From: an uncultured Collinsella sp.
GTDB taxonomy: Bacteria > Actinomycetota > Coriobacteriia > Coriobacteriales > Coriobacteriaceae
Reading direction: 5' to 3'
Length of the DNA: 21,150 bases
Assembly: GCA_900540095.1 (NCBI GenBank)
Contig: UQEO01000030.1
Span: 1 to 21,150 of the forward strand
Shown here: in pieces, positions 7,892 through 14,616 of the stretch
Position numbering within the stretch: position 1 is the stretch's first letter
Layout of the letters: every line of letters starts with the position of its first letter
Notes under the pieces: model-generated
Databases searched by the model: none
Seen by the model: only the letters and a program-made list of their open reading frames with translations
What the model was told of the DNA's origin: nothing
Program-made: the position numbers and the translations under genes

Positions 7892-8503
7892 ATGGCAACC
7901 AGCAAACCGCGTCTTGATCGTCGCATCGTTCGCAGCCGTAATGCCATCCTTTCGGCTTTCGAGCGCCTGCTCATGGAAAAGCCGCTGGCAGACATTACGG
8001 TGAGTGCCATCGCGCGCGAGGCCAATGTCGACCGCAAGACCTTCTACGTTCACTTTGGTACGGTTGACGGCCTGCTTGATGCCATTGCCGTCGATGTGGT
8101 GGAGATGATTGTCGACTCGGTCGAGAAAACGCTTGCTTCAATGGACGGCGACACCAATGAGCGCGCTCTTGGCGCGGCGGCGACCTTCTTTAAAACCGTT
8201 AACGAGGCACTGTGCAACAACTTGGTGCTCAATCGTCAGCTGATCGAGAACATTCCGCTCGATGATTTTATGGCTCGTCTTCGTGCGCCGCTCGAGCACG
8301 AGATTGCCGAACGCGATCTGCTGCCCCAAGGTCTCAAGGACGAGATGTTCGACTACTATCTGGCGTTTTTGCTGTCGGGTATTATCGGTATCTATCGCAC
8401 GTGGGCGCTGTCTGACGGTTCGGTTCCCATCGAGCGCGTCTCTGAGGTCGCCAACGATCTGACTCTCAATGGTCTGTCGAGTCTGGAATCTCGCTTGGAT
8501 TAG
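7892..8503 (+). CDS. TetR/AcrR-family transcriptional regulator
   Basis: The 203-residue protein has an N-terminal TetR helix-turn-helix at about 12-60, with ITVSAIAREANVDRKTFYVHFGTVDGLL matching the family DNA-binding core (recognition helix near DRKTFYVHF). The C-terminal part is an all-helical ligand or dimer domain without recognisable specificity. The ATG at 7892 is preferred because GAAGGGA lies seven bases upstream; an in-frame ATG at 7865 lacks a good binding site. It follows the YbhN-like gene by 116 bases in the same direction. Its targets cannot be read from the sequence. It is the last gene before the composition change and the transposase remnant, so it more likely belongs to the core half than to the B12 island. 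Confidence 0.86.
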   Translation: MATSKPRLDRRIVRSRNAILSAFERLLMEKPLADITVSAIAREANVDRKTFYVHFGTVDGLLDAIAVDVVEMIVDSVEKTLASMDGDTNERALGAAATFFKTVNEALCNNLVLNRQLIENIPLDDFMARLRAPLEHEIAERDLLPQGLKDEMFDYYLAFLLSGIIGIYRTWALSDGSVPIERVSEVANDLTLNGLSSLESRLD

Positions 8504-8505
8504 GC

Positions 8506-8598
8506 CTAGTTGGGCTCGTCGGCGTGGAAATTCCTGTTCACGAGGTTCTCCGGCGCCTTGTAGACCTCGCCGGCGTAGGAGCTGTAGCCTGAGGATCC
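8506..8598 (-). pseudogene. Remnant of an IS3-family transposase (OrfB)
   Basis: Reading the minus strand from 8598 to the stop at 8506-8508 gives about 30 codons, with stops just outside. They contain YSSYAGEV, KAPENLV and NRNFHADEPN. From memory, this is the conserved stretch just before the catalytic rve core of IS3-group OrfB proteins, which normally continues into LWxTDITEF; here a stop codon replaces that continuation. No terminal repeats or other parts of the element remain. It overlaps no gene and lies between the end of the tetR gene (8503) and the end of the ABC ATPase gene (8616), at the point where base composition changes. Confidence 0.62.
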
Positions 8599-8615
8599 TT
8601 AAAAGAAAGTCCAGT

Positions 8616-9932
8616 TTATCCTTCCCACTCCAATTGGGAATCCTCCGATGCGCCTTCGCACGCTCGCATGACCTCGATACCATGCGAGCGTGCGAACTCG
8701 ACGAGCTCTGCGTTGCGGGCGTTTATGGTGCCGAAGGCGGCGGGGCACACGATAAGGCGCGCGCAGTGGACGAGGAGCTCTTTGGCGCGGGCTATGGTTT
8801 TATCCCCGATCGGCTCGAAGGCGCGCTCGGCCACGCATTCCGTCGCCAGGTCGCGCGCGAGCTCGCAGTCGATGTCCCCTTCGTGCAGAATGCCCGCGTA
8901 GAACGCCTTGCCCTGCCGGATGAGCTGGCGAAACACAGCTGACCCCGTACCTGCGCCGGCGATGACGAACGTGTGCGCATCGCCGTGCGGGCGCCCAATT
9001 TCCACGCTGCCGAAGCGCTCGTTGAAGGTGCCATGTTGAAGGCCGTAGAGCTCGCCAATCGTCTCGCGCGTGAATATGTCCTCGGGTGCGCCGGCGCGGA
9101 AGACCCGACCGTCCTTCACGCAAATCACCTTGTCGGCGCTTTTCTGCGCGAGCTCGAGTTCGTGGATGGACATGATGACAGCCACATTCTGCGATTTCGC
9201 AAGGTGGCGAAGTATTCGCAGCAGGTCGATCTGGTAGCGGATATCGAGATACGATGTGGGCTCGTCGAGCACGAGCACACGCGGATCCTGCGCGATGGCG
9301 CGTGCGAGCATGACGCGCTGGCGTTGCCCGTCGCTTATCTGCATGAAGTCGCGCTCGGCGAGCTCTTCCACATGTGCGGTTTTCATGGCCTCGTCGACCC
9401 GACTATGGTCGTCAGGCGAGAGTGTTCCCATTCGCCCGGTGTAGGGATGCCTTCCCGCCTCTACGATATCGCGGCAGGTGAGGAGCTCGGTCCGGGGGCG
9501 ATCTGTCAGCATAACGGCAAGGTTCCTTGCGAACTCCGCAGTCTTCCATCGGCAAATCTCCCGCCCGTCGAGCTCGATCGCGCCGGCAAGCGGTGCCAGA
9601 TGGCGTGTGATGGTTTTCAAGATGGTCGACTTGCCCGAGCCGTTCGGCCCGATGAGCGCCACGACGTCGCCCGCGCGAACCTCCAGATCGACGCCTTCGA
9701 CTACGATCTTCTTGTCGTAGCCCGCCGACAGGTCGCTTATGCGGAAAAGCGGCGCTCCGTCAGCCTGCGTTACGACCGGGGTTTCGAGGTTCGACTCCGC
9801 TCGGAGGAGGCTTTCCGCGCGCAGTTCCGCACGAGTCGAAAGTGCCTTCTGGCACTTTCGTGCGAGCTCAGGACTGTCTAAGCATGGAATGTCCCCTCCG
9901 AGCGTTTTGGGCCGCGGCACGAATTCCCCCAT
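8616..9932 (-). CDS. ABC transporter ATP-binding protein with extra C-terminal domain (FecE/FhuC/BtuD type)
   Basis: This is the ATPase of the metal-chelate or corrinoid importer encoded with the two genes upstream. The ABC domain spans about 61-300: Walker A GPNGSGKST at 95-103, signature ISDGQRQR at 199-206 (a variant of LSGGQ), Walker B VLVLDEPTS at 219-227 and the switch His257 in MSIHELE. Residues 305-430 form an additional domain beginning TFVIAGAGTGSAVFRQL, with an alternating beta/alpha look and no ABC motif; I do not recognise its function. The first 60 residues are also an unusual extension, rich in Arg, Glu and Ala. The ATG abuts the stop codon of the permease gene (TAGATG), which suggests translational coupling. 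At 438 residues it is far longer than the roughly 260 of typical family members. Confidence 0.9.
   Translation of the reverse strand: MGEFVPRPKTLGGDIPCLDSPELARKCQKALSTRAELRAESLLRAESNLETPVVTQADGAPLFRISDLSAGYDKKIVVEGVDLEVRAGDVVALIGPNGSGKSTILKTITRHLAPLAGAIELDGREICRWKTAEFARNLAVMLTDRPRTELLTCRDIVEAGRHPYTGRMGTLSPDDHSRVDEAMKTAHVEELAERDFMQISDGQRQRVMLARAIAQDPRVLVLDEPTSYLDIRYQIDLLRILRHLAKSQNVAVIMSIHELELAQKSADKVICVKDGRVFRAGAPEDIFTRETIGELYGLQHGTFNERFGSVEIGRPHGDAHTFVIAGAGTGSAVFRQLIRQGKAFYAGILHEGDIDCELARDLATECVAERAFEPIGDKTIARAKELLVHCARLIVCPAAFGTINARNAELVEFARSHGIEVMRACEGASEDSQLEWEG
9837..9860. repeat. Perfect 10-bp hairpin inside the N-terminal extension of the ABC ATPase gene
   Basis: CGAAAGTGCC at 9837-9846 and GGCACTTTCG at 9851-9860 are exact inverted copies with a 4-base loop TTCT. 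It sits within codons of the atypical N-terminal extension, about 75 bases after the start codon, with no T run following. It may be an RNA structure affecting translation or stability. Confidence 0.6.
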
Positions 9933-10973
9933 CTACCTCACCCGCTTCTTCAACATGAGCGCGATAACCACCGGCGCGCCGAAGATGGCGGTGACGGCGC
10001 TGATGGAAAGCTCGACGGGAGAGAACAGCGTGCGCGCGATCAAATCACAGCCCGCGCAGAAGATGGCGCCTCCCAAGAAGCACGCAGGAATCACGCGGAT
10101 GGGCTTCGACGACTTCAGCGCCGACTTCACGAGATGCGGAACCGCGATGCCTACGAACGACACCGGACCAGCGAACGCGGTCACGCAGGCGGAGAGCATG
10201 CTCGCTAGAAGGACGAGCACCACGCGGAAACGTGCGACGTTCACGCCGACGCTTTTCGCGTAGGCTTCTCCCAGCTGGAAGGCGGAAAGGGGCTTCGATA
10301 TCGCGAATACGCATGCGCTCACGGCGATCACCACGACCGCGATGACCGCGACGTCGTCCCAGCTCGAACCCGAGAAACTACCCAAAGACCAGTTGTGCAG
10401 GTTTACGATGGACTGGTCGTCGGCGAAGGCGATGAGGAAGTTCGTCGCCGCCGAGCAGATGTATCCCACCATGACGCCCGCCACGATGAGCATGGCCATG
10501 GAACTTATGCGCCGTGCGATGAGGAGCACGAAGCCGATGGTGATAAGCGAGCCCACAAATGCTGCGGCCACCATGGCCGGCGAGGACATGGCCTGGTTCG
10601 CGCCCAGAAGTACGATCATCGTAAGCGCGACGACGAACTTTGCGCCCGAGGAGACGCCCAAGATGAACGGGTCGGCGATGGGGTTGTTGAAAAACGTCTG
10701 TAGCAGGAACCCGGAGAGCGAAAGTGCCCCGCCGAGAAGCACGGCTGAAAGCACGCGCGGCAGACGAATCTCCCAGATGACCTGGCTTTCCATGGAATTG
10801 GCCGCGCCACCCGAAAGGATGCCGGGGATGTGGTCTGCGGGCACGAGCACGCTCCCGATGCACAGGTTGGCCCCGACGATCACGATGAGGGCAACAGCGA
10901 GCAGCGCCGTCACGACGCGACACCGCGCAGCGCGCCCCGATTCGTTGTATGTCATGGAAAGCCGGTTTCTCAT
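9933..10973 (-). CDS. FecCD/BtuC-type ABC transporter permease
   Basis: This 346-residue inner-membrane protein belongs to the FecCD family, which carries siderophores, heme or cobalamin across the membrane. After a short basic N-terminus it shows a hydrophobic segment, then the family sequence IRLPRVLSAVLLGGALSLSG at about 67-86, the loop FFNNPIADPFILGVSSGA, and several further membrane spans. Towards the end comes FAGPVSFVGIAVPHLVKSAL, the conserved block in front of the last two helices, which contacts the ATPase. It starts four bases after the stop of the binding-protein gene and ends immediately before the ATPase start. One permease gene is present, so a homodimer is expected. Substrate specificity is not readable from the permease alone. 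Confidence 0.92.
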   Translation of the reverse strand: MRNRLSMTYNESGRAARCRVVTALLAVALIVIVGANLCIGSVLVPADHIPGILSGGAANSMESQVIWEIRLPRVLSAVLLGGALSLSGFLLQTFFNNPIADPFILGVSSGAKFVVALTMIVLLGANQAMSSPAMVAAAFVGSLITIGFVLLIARRISSMAMLIVAGVMVGYICSAATNFLIAFADDQSIVNLHNWSLGSFSGSSWDDVAVIAVVVIAVSACVFAISKPLSAFQLGEAYAKSVGVNVARFRVVLVLLASMLSACVTAFAGPVSFVGIAVPHLVKSALKSSKPIRVIPACFLGGAIFCAGCDLIARTLFSPVELSISAVTAIFGAPVVIALMLKKRVR

Positions 10974-10977
10974 GGCG

Positions 10978-12549
10978 CTAGCCGAGCTTCCTCAGATAAT
11001 GGAAGTCGCTCGCGTCATCGCCGGTAAACGCCCCGTGCAGCTCGTCGATAATGTCGGCGGTAGAAGTCATCTGCTGGTACATGTCGGCGCTTGTGACCCA
11101 GACGTTGCCGTTCTTCACGGCTTTGAACTGCGACAATAGCGCATTTTTGCCTACGAAGTCGTCCAAGGTGGCAACCGATTCGTCGATGGTGCCGTTGTAG
11201 ACGATGATGTCCGCATCCTTCGCCGTCGCGTAGAAGCGCTCCATTTCGAGCGTTATTGACGAACCTGACGTCGACGCCGTCTGCGCGTCATCGAGCGCGT
11301 AGATGCCGCCTGCAAGCTCGATCATCTGCGCCACGTAGTCGCCCGCCCGCCGCGTGACGGCGGCCCCGTTCGAGTTAATGTAGAAATACGCCACGGTTTT
11401 ACCTGACGACGCGAGCCCCGACGTTTGCTCGACGCGGGCCTTCTGCTCGTTGAACAGGTGCGCGGCCTCGTCTTCTTTGTCGAACAGGACGCCGAAAAGT
11501 TTAATCCACTCGACGCGCCCGAGTGCTTCGGGCTCGCTCGATGACTGTTCGGTGAGCACGACGAGCCCGAGCTTCTGCAGCTTTTCCTTCACATCGGGCG
11601 TGTGGTTGATCATGGTGTTCTCGATGGCGAGCGTGCAGCCCGAGGCCGATATTCTCTCGTAGTCGGGCGCGCTGTACTTGCCGCCGTAGGCGATCGCCCC
11701 ACTTTCGAGCGCGCTTTTGAAGCCCGCGACCGAGCAATCGTTAGCCTTCGTGCCCGACATGAGGATATTGTCGTTCGCATCGAGCGCGTCGACCAGGCAC
11801 ATCGTCGCCGACGACACGAGGTACACCTTGTCGGCGGGGCGCCTTATGACCGCGATGTCGGAGCTCAACCCATCAGGTACCTTTGCATTTTGCGGCACCA
11901 CGAGGAAGCGCTCCCCGTTCGAAATGCAGATAAGCCGCAGGCCGCCTTCGTACTCGTCGACAGTGAAGTGCTCGGCGTATTCAAGCTGAAGCGTCCCCGT
12001 CGGCTTCCAGCCGCAGCCCAAATCGGCGTTGTGGAAGTCGGCCGCGGCGTTTGAAGCCGTTCCCGCAGGGGAGCCGCCGCTTGCTTCGTCGCCCGATTTC
12101 TCCTTCATGGTGGATGAATCGAAGTGGAGCGTGTAGTCGATGGTGTGCGGCGTCGACATGGCGACGGTCTCGGCCGACACGGCGATGTCCTCGTCGAGCG
12201 TGACGGGTATCTCGAATGTGGAGTTGCCGCCGTCGTTTACGGGCGCGTAGTCCACGCCGTCGACGGTCATCTTGTCGTAGTTCGAACTCGACCAGGTGAT
12301 GGTCGCGGTGTAGGTGTCGCCATCCTTCACAATTGTGGTGGGTGAGGCGATGCTTGCGCGCCCTGACCCACCGGAGAGCGAGACGCTCACAGTGTATTCC
12401 TGAGAGCCTGCCGTGCCACCGGTCGCGTTCGGGCTCGCACTGCACCCCGCGAAGGGAAGCGCGAGCAGGGCGACGAGAACGCAGGCGATCGCGCGCACCG
12501 CGATGCTGCGACGCTTCCTGCTTTCCCCCTTGGGAAGAATCGACCGCAT
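10978..12549 (-). CDS. Substrate-binding lipoprotein with N-terminal NEAT-like domain
   Basis: The 523-residue precursor has a basic N-terminus, a hydrophobic signal and the lipobox FAGC with Cys36, so it should be anchored outside the membrane. Residues about 50-143 form a beta-rich domain with TWSSSNYDKMTVDG and HTIDYTLHF, which resembles the heme-binding NEAT fold (the SxxxxY helix region and the YxxxY-type strand), though the match is by eye. Residues about 180-523 form a class III periplasmic-binding-protein module of the type used with FecCD permeases, with IAYGGKYSAPDYERI, WIKLFGVLFDKED and a C-terminal block NVWVTSADMYQQM. Fusion of the two in one polypeptide is unusual. It starts four bases after the small lipoprotein gene and shows no strong ribosome site, so coupling is likely. 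Candidate ligands are heme, a cobalt-tetrapyrrole or a corrinoid. Confidence 0.82.
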   Translation of the reverse strand: MRSILPKGESRKRRSIAVRAIACVLVALLALPFAGCSASPNATGGTAGSQEYTVSVSLSGGSGRASIASPTTIVKDGDTYTATITWSSSNYDKMTVDGVDYAPVNDGGNSTFEIPVTLDEDIAVSAETVAMSTPHTIDYTLHFDSSTMKEKSGDEASGGSPAGTASNAAADFHNADLGCGWKPTGTLQLEYAEHFTVDEYEGGLRLICISNGERFLVVPQNAKVPDGLSSDIAVIRRPADKVYLVSSATMCLVDALDANDNILMSGTKANDCSVAGFKSALESGAIAYGGKYSAPDYERISASGCTLAIENTMINHTPDVKEKLQKLGLVVLTEQSSSEPEALGRVEWIKLFGVLFDKEDEAAHLFNEQKARVEQTSGLASSGKTVAYFYINSNGAAVTRRAGDYVAQMIELAGGIYALDDAQTASTSGSSITLEMERFYATAKDADIIVYNGTIDESVATLDDFVGKNALLSQFKAVKNGNVWVTSADMYQQMTSTADIIDELHGAFTGDDASDFHYLRKLG

Positions 12550-12553
12550 GGCG

Positions 12554-13087
12554 TTACTTCAGCGCGTCGGCGCGCAGATCGACGCCGGCGGATTCGAATA
12601 CGAGCGTGCGGTCGTACCACCGCTCCCTTTTAATGCTCCACGCGGCGCAGGCGGTGTCCTCGTCGAGCGCATCAACGGGCACGTCGTAGGTGTACTTGCC
12701 TTCCGTGTTTTCCACATAGGGGATGAAGTCGGCCTCGCTTGCGGCGGCAGCCTCGTCGCCCGTGCCCATGAAGAGCTTGCCGTAGCCCGTGCCGGAAAGT
12801 GTCATCACGCAGTGCATAGAGCCGTTTTCCACGATGAGCTGGGCGTCCACAATCCTGAACATGTTCGAGCTGGAATCTACGGTGATCGGATAGGTGCCGT
12901 CGGCCACCTTGTCGGCGGTGATGGGGGCAGCGCTTGCGCCCTCGGGCGCATCGGCCGCCTGTTCGGTCTTTTCCTGGGAATCGACATCGCTTGCCTTTGC
13001 GCTGTCGATTGAATTTCCGCCGCAGCCGGCGAGCGAGAACGCGAAAAGCGCCGCCGACAGGGCGAAGGCGAGGGTTTTCTTCAACAT
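12554..13087 (-). CDS. Small lipoprotein with NEAT-like (metal-porphyrin transport-associated) domain
   Basis: This 177-residue precursor has the signal LKKTLAFALSAALFAFS and lipobox LAGC with Cys22. A spacer rich in Ser, Ala, Asp and Glu runs to about residue 58. A beta-rich domain of some 110 residues follows, with VADGTYPITVDSSSNMFRI, LTVEN-like strand LIVENGS, MTLSGTGYGKLFMG and YTYDVPVDALDED. The order DGTY, long strand, S-x-x-x-Y and a closing strand resembles NEAT domains, but key heme-ligand tyrosines cannot be assigned with confidence. A similar pattern is seen in the N-terminal domain of the next gene. The ATG at 13087 follows AAAGGA; an upstream in-frame start at 13186 would lie inside the intercistronic hairpin. 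The role is probably capture or delivery of the transported ligand outside the membrane. Confidence 0.75.
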   Translation of the reverse strand: MLKKTLAFALSAALFAFSLAGCGGNSIDSAKASDVDSQEKTEQAADAPEGASAAPITADKVADGTYPITVDSSSNMFRIVDAQLIVENGSMHCVMTLSGTGYGKLFMGTGDEAAAASEADFIPYVENTEGKYTYDVPVDALDEDTACAAWSIKRERWYDRTLVFESAGVDLRADALK

Positions 13088-13149
13088 GGAGGGGTTCCTT
13101 TCAATCGCTTCGACCGCCCGCGCCGTGCGGTGGGCGGGCGGGATGCGAA

Positions 13150-13196
13150 TGCAACGGGCATGCGCCGTCAGTCGGGGAAGGCGCATGCCCGTTGCA
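13150..13196. repeat. Perfect 17-bp intercistronic hairpin downstream of the cobaltochelatase gene
   Basis: TGCAACGGGCATGCGCC at 13150-13166 and GGCGCATGCCCGTTGCA at 13180-13196 are exact inverted copies around a 13-base loop. On the minus-strand transcript it follows the cbiK stop codon by 35 bases and precedes the lipoprotein start by about 63. There is no T run. The likely role is 3'-end protection or processing that sets a higher level of the cbiK part of the message than of the transporter part. Confidence 0.8.
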
Positions 13197-13231
13197 CGGG
13201 GACGCGACCGGCGCCCCCGTGCGCGGCGAGT

Positions 13232-14158
13232 TTACAGCTTGGCGATGACGTCGTCCACGTGCGAGACGTAGATGTCGTCGACCGCGACGTTCTGTCCCAG
13301 ACCCTGGAGCAGGCACGTCACTTCGAAGCCGGCGGCCACGAACTTCGCAGCCCAGCTGTCGGGGTCGGTCTCGTCTGCCATGTCGTTGTTCGCGTGGTCG
13401 CCCGCGACCACCATGAACGGCGCGAGCACGGCCTTCTTGTAGCCTGCGGCGCTCGCGGCGGCGATAACATCCTCGCAGGTCGGTTCAGCCTCGACGGTGC
13501 CGACGAAGAACTGCGTCAAGCCCTCGTTCTTAAACACTTCCTGCATCTTGGCATAGTCGGCGTTGGAATCGGCTTCGGTGCCGTGGCCCATGAGGCACAG
13601 CGCCGTCTTGCCGTCGTCGAAGGACGCCATGTTCTCCTTAATGGCTGCGGCCACCTTCTTGTAGTCGTCGTCGGAGGTGAGCAGCGGGTCGCCGAGCGAG
13701 ATTTTGTCGAACTTGTCGGCGTACTTGTCGAGCTCGTCTTTCACGTCGGTGTATTCCAGGCCACCCATGAGATGCGTCGGCTGCACGACGATTTCCTTCA
13801 CGCCGTCTTCCACGCAGCGGTCGAGCGCCTCGGTCATGTTGTCGATCGTGATCCCGTCGCGCTTCTTCAGCTTGTCGATGATGATCTGCGCGGTGAAGGC
13901 GCGGCGGATGTCGTACTCCTGCCAGTACTTCTCGCGGATAGCGTCTTCGATGGCGCCGATGGTGATGTGGCGCGAGTCGTTGTAGCTCGTGCCGAAGCTC
14001 GTGACGAGGATGACCGGCTTCACGGCCTTCTCCTTTGCACTCGATTTCTCGGAACTCGCGGAGGTGTTGGAGCAGCCCGCGAGCGCGACTCCGGCGAGCG
14101 CGAAGGCTCCGGTTGCTGCGGCGCCCATGAAGCCGCGGCGTGACATCTGGTCGGACAT
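13232..14158 (-). CDS. cbiK: Exported CbiK-type sirohydrochlorin cobaltochelatase (Tat lipoprotein)
   Basis: This 308-residue protein is a class II chelatase of the CbiK family, which inserts cobalt into sirohydrochlorin. Family sequence begins at about residue 47 with KPVILVTSFGTSYNDSR. The expected catalytic residues are visible: His192 in LMGHGTE, His255 in AGDHANND and Glu135 in HLMGGLEY, with spacing like the Salmonella enzyme. Unlike the cytoplasmic enzymes it carries an export signal: SRRGFMG at 6-12 with the twin arginines, a hydrophobic stretch and the lipobox LAGC with Cys29. Periplasmic CbiK forms are known from Desulfovibrio. The ATG at 14158 follows GAGGAAAGG. It is the first gene behind the cobalamin riboswitch and precedes an import system. 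An outside location implies a substrate that is exported or taken from the environment, which remains unproven. Confidence 0.92.
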   Translation of the reverse strand: MSDQMSRRGFMGAAATGAFALAGVALAGCSNTSASSEKSSAKEKAVKPVILVTSFGTSYNDSRHITIGAIEDAIREKYWQEYDIRRAFTAQIIIDKLKKRDGITIDNMTEALDRCVEDGVKEIVVQPTHLMGGLEYTDVKDELDKYADKFDKISLGDPLLTSDDDYKKVAAAIKENMASFDDGKTALCLMGHGTEADSNADYAKMQEVFKNEGLTQFFVGTVEAEPTCEDVIAAASAAGYKKAVLAPFMVVAGDHANNDMADETDPDSWAAKFVAAGFEVTCLLQGLGQNVAVDDIYVSHVDDVIAKL

Positions 14159-14258
14159 GGTTTTTCCTTTCCTCGGTTTGCCGGTCCCCCGGCGACAGTT
14201 GCTTGTCGGCACAAGCGAAAGAAAAGCGCGCCCCTCGGGGTTCACAAGGAGCTAACGC

Positions 14259-14273
14259 CACGGCGATGCCGTG
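14259..14273 (-). promoter_or_regulatory. Small hairpin downstream of the cobalamin aptamer, possible part of the expression platform
   Basis: CACGGC and GCCGTG pair around a 3-base loop immediately 3' of the aptamer on the minus-strand transcript. Further on, CCC-CGAG-GGG followed by a short GC stretch and TTTTCTTTC (about 14243-14218) could be a weak terminator. Which of these switches with ligand cannot be told by eye. Confidence 0.35.
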
Positions 14274-14275
14274 AG

Positions 14276-14415
14276 GAAAAGGCGAAGCAGTCTGGCTTGG
14301 GGCGCGAGGCGGTTCGCCCGCGCGACCTATACAGTAATGTCCCTTGCCCAGGATTCCCACCTGGTTCCCTCCGCAAGCCAGCGCGGGCTGTGCGGGCGCC
14401 GCGCCGGTCATTTCC
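14276..14415 (-). promoter_or_regulatory. Cobalamin riboswitch (B12 aptamer)
   Basis: On the minus strand the leader of cbiK contains the B12-box core GGGAACCAGGTGGGAATCC, the downstream ACTGTATAGG element and, after a GC-rich arm, CAAGCCAGACTGCTTCGCC, which matches the closing conserved segment of the aptamer. Order and spacing fit the family. It lies between a strong promoter and the cbiK start, about 120 bases upstream of that start, so all five minus-strand genes should be repressed when cobalamin is plentiful. Confidence 0.9.
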
Positions 14416-14455
14416 TTTTATCCGATTGTCATATGCTCGTTGCCGAATCTTTTAC

Positions 14456-14616
14456 TATGATAGTGGGCACTTGTAAACGTGTCAAAGCCAGGGCGGGCGG
14501 CATTGCGCCTCCTGCCTGCGTATTTGCGCCGATTGCCGCCGCAGGCGCCGTGTTTTGCCCGCTGCGCGAATGGCGGCGTAAACGGTTGCGATGAGAAACG
14601 GGAAGGGAAGGCTCGG
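14456..14616 (+). other. Leader region of the cbi operon
   Basis: This stretch precedes cbiF and contains no gene of its own. TATGAT at 14456-14461 overlaps the divergent -10 box and could serve plus-strand transcription, but no good -35 box is present. No second aptamer is recognised. GGGAAGGGAAGG at 14600-14611 supplies the ribosome binding site for cbiF. Confidence 0.4.
14457..14485 (-). promoter_or_regulatory. Promoter of the cobaltochelatase-transport operon
   Basis: Read on the minus strand, TTGACA (14485-14480) and TATCAT (14462-14457) are separated by exactly 17 bases. Transcription would begin near 14450, giving a leader of about 290 bases that contains the whole aptamer. Confidence 0.8.

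Noticed and set aside
14426..14461. A plus-strand promoter for cbiF from TTGTCA and TATGAT
   Set aside because: The spacing is 24 bases, too long for a normal promoter, and no better -35 box is present; only the -10-like hexamer is noted.
14480..14510. A second cobalamin aptamer on the plus strand, suggested by AAAGCCAGGGCGGG
   Set aside because: Only this short stretch resembles the aptamer end; no B12-box core is found upstream of it on the same strand.
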